Positions 60,496 through 64,000 of a stretch of 64,000 bases of DNA are shown piece after piece. The notes under the pieces were generated by a model, which was not told where the DNA came from, searched no databases, and worked only from the letters and a program-made list of their open reading frames with translations. The stretch is from Geothrix sp. (GTDB lineage Bacteria > Acidobacteriota > Holophagae > Holophagales > Holophagaceae): positions 620,001 to 684,000 of the forward strand of contig NZ_CP126625.1 in assembly GCF_030219325.1 (NCBI RefSeq), read 5' to 3'. A program made the translations under genes and the position numbers. Within the stretch, counting starts at the first letter, position 1. Each line of letters starts with the position of its first letter.

Positions 60496-60533
60496 CGGTC
60501 GGTTTTTAAAAAACGAACAGTCGGTCGGTTTTT
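60496..60533 (-). promoter_or_regulatory. Probable TetR operator upstream of the catabolic block
   Basis: Two identical 12-mers, CGGTCGGTTTTT at 60496-60507 and 60522-60533, lie 26 bp apart, with GAACAG between them. CGGTCGG-type half-sites with A/T tails are typical for TetR repressors of fatty-acid and acyl-CoA genes. They lie 47-84 bp before the first gene, about where its promoter should be. Confidence 0.55.
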
Positions 60534-60611
60534 GAGAAGATTCCTCCGCAGGTGTACCTGTGTCAACGGGAAACATGAAATTGTTTCCATCGTGTGACGC
60601 AGGTCTCACCA

Positions 60612-60682
60612 CCCATCCGTCCCTGGATGGGCAAACCCAATAAAATGCCAGTTTGGACCAGGTGACGACTGGTCAAAACTGG
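60612..60682 (-). terminator. Two hairpins between tetR and the catabolic block
   Basis: CCCATCC (60612-60618) pairs with GGATGGG (60625-60631). A nested stem joins CCAGTTT (60648-60654) to AAACTGG (60676-60682) and ACCAG to CTGGT inside. They lie after the tetR stop at 60707 and would stop its transcript before the promoter of the block; the second could also be an operator. Confidence 0.5.
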
Positions 60683-60706
60683 CTCATGAAGCGGTTTGGG
60701 AGCCGA

Positions 60707-61342
60707 TTATTTCCCTGATTCCGGAGGCCGCAGAAAGCCCCGGCGGAGGATCTTCGAGATCTCCTTCAGGGCCTTGGGGGTCTCCTGGCCCAGCTGATCG
60801 GGCACCCCGAACAGGACCTCCACCGCGAAGTACTGGAGGAAGACCCGGCTGGCCAGCATGAGCGCCGTGGTCGGGTCCAGTCCTGGTGCCAGCTGATCCT
60901 TCAGCTGGCCATCGGGGAAGCGGCGGCTCAGGAACGTCTCGAACCGGCCGGACATCCCCGAGTAGAACTTCCGGATGTGGGTGCCGTCGAACTCGACCAC
61001 GTCCACGTAGATCAGGGCCACGTGCCGGCGGTAGGTGGTGACGCTTTCCCGGGCAGCTTCGGCCAGGGCCTCGAGATCATCGGGGAAGGCCCCCGCGGCC
61101 AGCGCCTTGTTGAAGGGGAATTCCGGCGTGTCGATGGCTTCCCAGTACTGGTCGAGGAGGGTCCTGAACAGGGTCTCCTTGTCCGGGAAGTGGTGGTAGA
61201 CATTGCCCGTGGACAGCCCCGCGGCCTCGGCGATCTCCCGGATGCTGGTGCCCCGGTAGCCCTGCTTCGAGAAGAGCTGGAGAGCCGCCTCCAGGATCAA
61301 GCCGCGGCTTCGTTCGGACTTCTCCCCCTGGGTCAATTTCAA
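60707..61342 (-). CDS. TetR-family transcriptional regulator
   Basis: A 211-residue repressor. The N-terminal helix-turn-helix is clear (ILEAALQLFSKQGYRGTSI, REIAEAAGLSTGNVYHHFPDKETLF, about 15-60). The ligand-binding half is helical and hydrophobic (TTALMLASRVFLQYFAVEVL). It lies directly upstream of the leftward catabolic block, the usual place for its local repressor. The likely inducer is an acyl-CoA or the substrate itself. Confidence 0.87.
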   Translation of the reverse strand: MKLTQGEKSERSRGLILEAALQLFSKQGYRGTSIREIAEAAGLSTGNVYHHFPDKETLFRTLLDQYWEAIDTPEFPFNKALAAGAFPDDLEALAEAARESVTTYRRHVALIYVDVVEFDGTHIRKFYSGMSGRFETFLSRRFPDGQLKDQLAPGLDPTTALMLASRVFLQYFAVEVLFGVPDQLGQETPKALKEISKILRRGFLRPPESGK

Positions 61343-61494
61343 CGGATCGCTCCTTTGGGGGAGATTACGAGCAGGGGAGAGCCGGGGTCAAGGTCGGCAA
61401 GGCCCCACAGAGCCCGCCCGTCCCGGTGAAACCCGGTCGGGGACAGCCTTTCGTGGATTTTCCTTTCGGCCGCCGCTTCCCCACGACCGGGCTC
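61343..61494. other. Region upstream of tetR, no gene seen
   Basis: About 150 bp between the tetR start and the duplicated tRNA end. It should hold the tetR promoter. A CCCGGTCG (61426-61433) and CGACCGGG (61484-61491) pair could form a long-range hairpin. I see no coding sequence. Confidence 0.4.
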
Positions 61495-61545
61495 CAAAAA
61501 CGAAGCCGCCTGGCGGCGGCTTCACTGGCGGAGAGAGGGGGATTC
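61495..61545 (-). repeat. Duplicate of tRNA-Ser(GCT) 3' end plus terminator
   Basis: This 51-bp segment is identical to 61689-61739. It holds the 3' half of the T arm, the acceptor 3' strand with CCA and the full terminator of tRNA-Ser(GCT). It begins, in tRNA sense, at GAATCC of the T loop. No 5' tRNA half accompanies it. Confidence 0.9.
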
Positions 61546-61573
61546 CCTCCGGGGCCACCGCCCCGCGGCGTCC

Positions 61574-61672
61574 CCTCCGGCCGCACGAATCACTGGCACG
61601 CCGCTTACGGCTCCGTCAGCCCCCGGGCTGCCGAAGCCTGCGGCTACCTGCCAGTGATTCAGTGATTTCGAA
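61574..61672 (-). mobile_element. Palindromic element next to tRNA-Ser(GCT)
   Basis: In tRNA sense the core opens with a 29-bp arm (61672-61644, TTCGAAATCACTG start) and closes with a 26-bp arm (61599-61574, ending GGCCGGAGG). Inside the arms AATCACTGGCA and TGCCAGTGATT are inverted. A further 28 bp (61546-61573) repeats CCGGAGG before the duplicated tRNA end. Both arms are identical to those of the element at 62038-62116. It carries no ORF. Confidence 0.7.
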
Positions 61673-61695
61673 TCCCCCTGGCCGGCATCAAAAAC

Positions 61696-61717
61696 GAAGC
61701 CGCCTGGCGGCGGCTTC
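61696..61717 (-). terminator. Terminator of tRNA-Ser(GCT)
   Basis: GAAGCCGCC (61696-61704) pairs with GGCGGCTTC (61709-61717) around a 4-nt loop; TTTTT follows on the minus strand (61694-61690). Confidence 0.85.
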
Positions 61718-61719
61718 AC

Positions 61720-61812
<93 letters not shown>

Positions 61813-61895
61813 AAGGCCTCCCAGATTACCGTTCCGACCGGGCTGGCACAAGGCTTCTTGCCCGGAGCCGCGCCCACGCTCCAAGATGGAGGCAG

Positions 61896-61983
61896 GGAGA
61901 GTTGGCCGAGTGGTTGATGGCGTCAGTCTTGAAAACTGAAGACGTGAAAGCGTTCGGGGGTTCGAATCCCTCACTCTCCGCCA
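61896..61983 (+). tRNA. tRNA-Ser (anticodon TGA)
   Basis: An 88-nt gene including encoded CCA. Acceptor GGAGAGT pairs with ACTCTCC, the anticodon loop is CTTGAAA (TGA, reading TCN codons) and a long variable arm is present. The T arm has GGTTCGAATCC, the same point where its 3' end is duplicated downstream. Confidence 0.95.
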
Positions 61984-61988
61984 CACCA

Positions 61989-62010
61989 GCGCCCCGCGAA
62001 TGCGGGGCGC
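61989..62010 (+). terminator. Terminator of tRNA-Ser(TGA)
   Basis: GCGCCCCGC (61989-61997) and GCGGGGCGC (62002-62010) form a perfect 9-bp stem with loop GAAT, followed by ACTTGTTT. Confidence 0.75.
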
Positions 62011-62037
62011 ACTTGTTTGAATGCGGGGAGTGCGGGG

Positions 62038-62116
62038 TTCGAAATCACTGAATCACTGGCAGGTAGGCCCCGCCGCAGGCGATCAGGGCCGTGCCAGTGA
62101 TTCGTGCGGCCGGAGG
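62038..62116 (+). mobile_element. Palindromic element next to tRNA-Ser(TGA)
   Basis: Shares its first 29 bp (62038-62066) and last 26 bp (62091-62116) exactly with the element at 61574-61672, in the same sense relative to its tRNA. The inner 24 bp differ. AATCACTGGCA and TGCCAGTGATT form inverted repeats. It ends CCGGAGG directly against GAATCC of the duplicated tRNA end. No ORF is present. Confidence 0.7.
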
Positions 62117-62179
62117 GAATCCCTCACTCTCCGCCACACCAGCGCCCCGCGAATGCGGGGCGCCTCTGTTTGAATGCGG
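62117..62179 (+). repeat. Duplicate of tRNA-Ser(TGA) 3' end plus terminator
   Basis: The first 47 bp (62117-62163) equal 61964-62010: the T-loop 3' half from GAATCC, acceptor strand, CCA and terminator hairpin. The next 16 bp match at 13 positions. No 5' tRNA half is present. Confidence 0.9.
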
Positions 62180-62195
62180 AGCCAGGGGCATCGAC

Positions 62196-62876
62196 CTAGG
62201 CCTTCCCATCCCATCCCTCCGCCGCCCGGAAGCTGTGGTAGCGGCCGTTCCCCAGGATGAGGTGATCGGCGAGGGGAACCCCCAGGGACTCGCCGGCGGC
62301 CTGGAGGCGGCGGGTGAGCTGGGTGTCCTCCCGGCTGGGCGTGGGGTCGCCGCTGGGGTGGTTGTGGTAGGCCAGGGCCGTGGTGGCGCCGTAGCGGAGG
62401 GCCTCGCGGAAGAACTCGCGGGGGCTGATGAGGGTGGCCGTGGTGGTGCCCTGGCTGAGGATGCGTTCGGCCAGCAGGTCGCCCTTGGCATTCAGGGCCA
62501 GCAGGCCGAAGCGCTCTTCGGTCCAGCCCTGGCAGCGCGGCAGCAGGTAGGCCCCGGCCGCCCTCGGGCTGGTGATGCGCGGGCGCTCGGCGCTGCGCTG
62601 CCCGCGCCGGGCGAGCTCCACCGCGGCCCAGAGCTGGCCGGCCTTGGCGGGCCCCAGACCCGGCTGCTCCAGCCAGTCAGTGAGCCCGAGGCCGAGCAGT
62701 CCGGCGATGCCGCCGGTGCGGCCCAGGACGGTCTGCGCCAGCTCCACCGCACTCTGGCCCTGTCGTCCGGTGCCCCAGAGCAGGGCCAGCAGCTCCGCGT
62801 CGGCCAGGCCTTCGCCGTGGCCCGCCAGCAGACGCTCCCGGGGGCGCTGGTCAGGAGAGAGATCAAGGATTCGCAT
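62196..62876 (-). CDS. radC: RadC family JAB/MPN protein
   Basis: A 226-residue protein. An N-terminal helix-hairpin-helix-like region (PRERLLAGHGEGLADAELLA) is followed by the JAMM metal motif HNHPSGDPTPSREDTQLT near 176-193, with the upstream glutamate in the fold. RadC proteins are widespread; their role is unclear despite the name, and they are sometimes carried by mobile elements. Start ATG 62876 gives the canonical MRILDLSPDQRPRERLL. It lies beside the duplicated tRNA ends. Confidence 0.9.
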   Translation of the reverse strand: MRILDLSPDQRPRERLLAGHGEGLADAELLALLWGTGRQGQSAVELAQTVLGRTGGIAGLLGLGLTDWLEQPGLGPAKAGQLWAAVELARRGQRSAERPRITSPRAAGAYLLPRCQGWTEERFGLLALNAKGDLLAERILSQGTTTATLISPREFFREALRYGATTALAYHNHPSGDPTPSREDTQLTRRLQAAGESLGVPLADHLILGNGRYHSFRAAEGWDGKA

Positions 62877-62887
62877 GGGGCATTCCT

Positions 62888-63334
62888 TCAGCAGGCCGTC
62901 CAGGCGCGGAGGAGGGGGCGGTAGCGCAGCAGCTCCACCGAGCCCGACAGGTCGAGGCGGAGGCAGAGGGCCTGGCGTCCGTGGTGCAGGAACCAGACGT
63001 TTGCCGAGGCGCGGCGCTGCGGCATGACGGTGATGGGGCGGGGGTGGCCGTTGCGCCAGCCGCTGTCGGCCAGGCTCGGCGGCAGGGGGACCGCCGCGGG
63101 GCGGCCCCACCGCACCCCTTCCGGCAGGCGCACGGAGAGGCGCCCCTCGGTGGCGGCCCGGCAGGGCTCCAGCACCACGGCGCGGCCGTGGGTGGTGGCC
63201 AGGCGGAAGGCGAGGTGGAGGCTGCGGCGCAGCTCGGATTGCGCGGCCCGGAGGGGCGGACAGAGGGGCGCGGGCAGGAGGGCGGCGGCGCTGCGGCCCA
63301 GGCGCTGGAGGAGGCGGCTCGTGGTCTCGCGCAT
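62888..63334 (-). CDS. GspH-like protein lacking the prepilin signal
   Basis: A 148-residue paralogue of the gene just upstream. Shared blocks include ASANVWFLHHGRQALCLRL against ASVWFLHDGREALCMRL, and the end RYRPLLRAW against RWRRDLLKW. It starts MRETTSRLLQRLGRSAAAL and has no type IV prepilin segment, so it would not be processed as a pilin. ATG 63334 shares a base with the upstream stop, so both are co-translated. Function unknown; perhaps a cytoplasmic or divergent partner. Confidence 0.65.
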   Translation of the reverse strand: MRETTSRLLQRLGRSAAALLPAPLCPPLRAAQSELRRSLHLAFRLATTHGRAVVLEPCRAATEGRLSVRLPEGVRWGRPAAVPLPPSLADSGWRNGHPRPITVMPQRRASANVWFLHHGRQALCLRLDLSGSVELLRYRPLLRAWTAC

Positions 63335-63837
63335 CACACCCTCGTCCACTTCAGAAGGTCGCGGCGCCAGCGCAGCACCTGCAGCTGGCCATGCCCGGAG
63401 AGCCGCATGCACAGGGCCTCCCGGCCATCGTGCAGGAACCAGACGCTGGCCAGGGCCGTGCGCCGGGGCGTCACGGTGAGGATCGGGTGGGCCTCGCCGG
63501 TGGTCGCCGCGACGACAGGCGCGTCCATGTCCGGGGGCAGGGGGATGGTGGCAGGCTTGCCCCACTTGAGCTTGCGGCTGAGCTGCACCGGCAGGTGCTC
63601 ACCCTCGCCGCTGGCCTTGCCGAGGGCCACCGTCACGTTGGTGCCCCGGGCGCGGGCCAGGGTGAAGGCCTGCTCCAGGCTGCCGCGGATCTCCTGGTGC
63701 GCGGCGGAGAGCTCCGTCGCGCCCGTATCCCAGAAGGAGGAACCCGCCACCGCGAGGATGGCGACCACCGCCAGCACCACGGTGAGTTCCAGCAGCGAGG
63801 TGCCCTGCTGGGTGGATCGTCGGCAGCCTGGACGCAT
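63334..63837 (-). CDS. Type II secretion/type IV pilus pseudopilin (GspH-like)
   Basis: A 167-residue protein with a class III signal: basic leader MRPGCRRSTQQG cleaved before T13, Glu at mature position 5 and a hydrophobic helix (ELTVVLAVVAILAVAG). The globular part is beta-rich, as in GspH/FimT minor pseudopilins. It is likely assembled by a type II secretion or pilus/competence machine whose other genes are outside the window. Confidence 0.75.
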   Translation of the reverse strand: MRPGCRRSTQQGTSLLELTVVLAVVAILAVAGSSFWDTGATELSAAHQEIRGSLEQAFTLARARGTNVTVALGKASGEGEHLPVQLSRKLKWGKPATIPLPPDMDAPVVAATTGEAHPILTVTPRRTALASVWFLHDGREALCMRLSGHGQLQVLRWRRDLLKWTRV

Positions 63838-63846
63838 CGCCGGCTC

Positions 63847-64000
63847 CTACTTCTTGGCGGCCGCGGGGCGCGGCGCGGAGGTGGCGGCCAGATAGGGCTT
63901 GAGCTTGGCGTAGGACTTCTCGCCGATGCCCTTGACGTTCATCAGCTCCTCGGAGCGCTGGAAGCCGCCGTGCTGTTTCCGGAAGGCGATGATCCGCTCG
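63847..64000 (-). CDS. Helix-hairpin-helix protein, ComEA-like (5' end cut by window)
   Basis: Only the last 50 codons are visible, ending in TAG at 63847-63849. They encode a ComEA-type helix-hairpin-helix DNA-binding motif (SEELMNVKGIGEKSYAKLKP) and an Ala/Pro/Lys tail. ComEA binds incoming DNA at the cell surface during natural transformation. Location upstream of a pseudopilin gene supports a competence or pilus role, but the family call rests on a fragment. Confidence 0.65.
   Translation of the reverse strand, partial: ERIIAFRKQHGGFQRSEELMNVKGIGEKSYAKLKPYLAATSAPRPAAAKK

Noticed and set aside
61426-61665. Short plus-strand ORFs across the duplicated tRNA ends
   Set aside because: They read through terminators and tRNA fragments and have no ribosome-binding site or recognisable product.

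Overview
The window is 64 kb of GC-rich, tightly packed bacterial chromosome. Housekeeping genes (glutamyl- and glutaminyl-tRNA synthetases, proC, rimO, dcd, radC, the membrane arm of respiratory complex I) are mixed with outer-membrane and lipoprotein genes typical of a Gram-negative cell: a porin, a CBM9/DUF5916 beta-barrel, two lipoproteins and a MacA-type adaptor. The mix of MglA-like GTPase, FHA/RDD proteins, propeller histidine kinase, DUF5916 protein and complex I, together with very high GC, fits the Acidobacteriota, probably near Holophaga/Geothrix. This placement is an inference from gene content, because no rRNA or marker alignment was possible.

Layout. 0.1-7.2 kb: pgpA and a two-gene ABC exporter, an output-less membrane sensor, a large outer-membrane protein and rimO, whose 3' end is partly duplicated. 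7.3-9 kb: an FHA-GAF-adenylate cyclase. 9.2-14 kb: an AT-richer island with an SPFH/GYF_2 protein, a zinc-ribbon protein, a YidD-domain membrane protein and several unknown membrane proteins, apparently one operon. 14-21.6 kb: dcd, FHA-RDD, an MglA-like GTPase, gltX, a small unknown gene, proC behind what looks like a transcription attenuator, a palindromic repeat and glnS. 21.8-29.3 kb: nuoHIJKLMN without nuoA-G. 29.4-33.5 kb: MacA-like adaptor, a MacB-like permease with no ATPase domain, and an MFS exporter. 33.6-43.1 kb: tpx, a YhhQ-type transporter, a GH44 lipoprotein, a DUF4136 lipoprotein, a MocR regulator, ilvE and a propeller histidine kinase.

43.2-61.3 kb is one long leftward block. 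It runs from a TetR regulator through a ketosynthase-III-like enzyme, a CoA-transferase, an MHS-family symporter, an SCP-x-type thiolase, a small repeat protein, an SDR dehydrogenase, a porin and a complete LivKGFHM ABC importer, to an alpha/beta hydrolase, a second CoA-transferase, a second ketosynthase-III-like enzyme and another hydrolase. It reads as an uptake-and-catabolism system for an organic acid or ketone: import through porin, ABC importer and symporter, CoA activation by CoA-transferases, then oxidation and carbon-carbon cleavage by SDR and thiolase. The substrate is unknown.

61.5-62.2 kb holds two oppositely oriented tRNA-Ser genes. Each is followed by a small palindromic element and then by a second copy of its own 3' end and terminator. 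The two elements share perfect 29-bp and 26-bp arms, and this is the most unusual structure in the window. The right end has radC, two tandem pseudopilin-like genes and the 3' end of a ComEA-like helix-hairpin-helix gene.

The strongest candidates for something undescribed are the paired tRNA-Ser elements, the proC attenuator with its short leader peptide, the SPFH/zinc-ribbon/YidD island and the CoA-dependent catabolic block with its atypical ketosynthase active sites.
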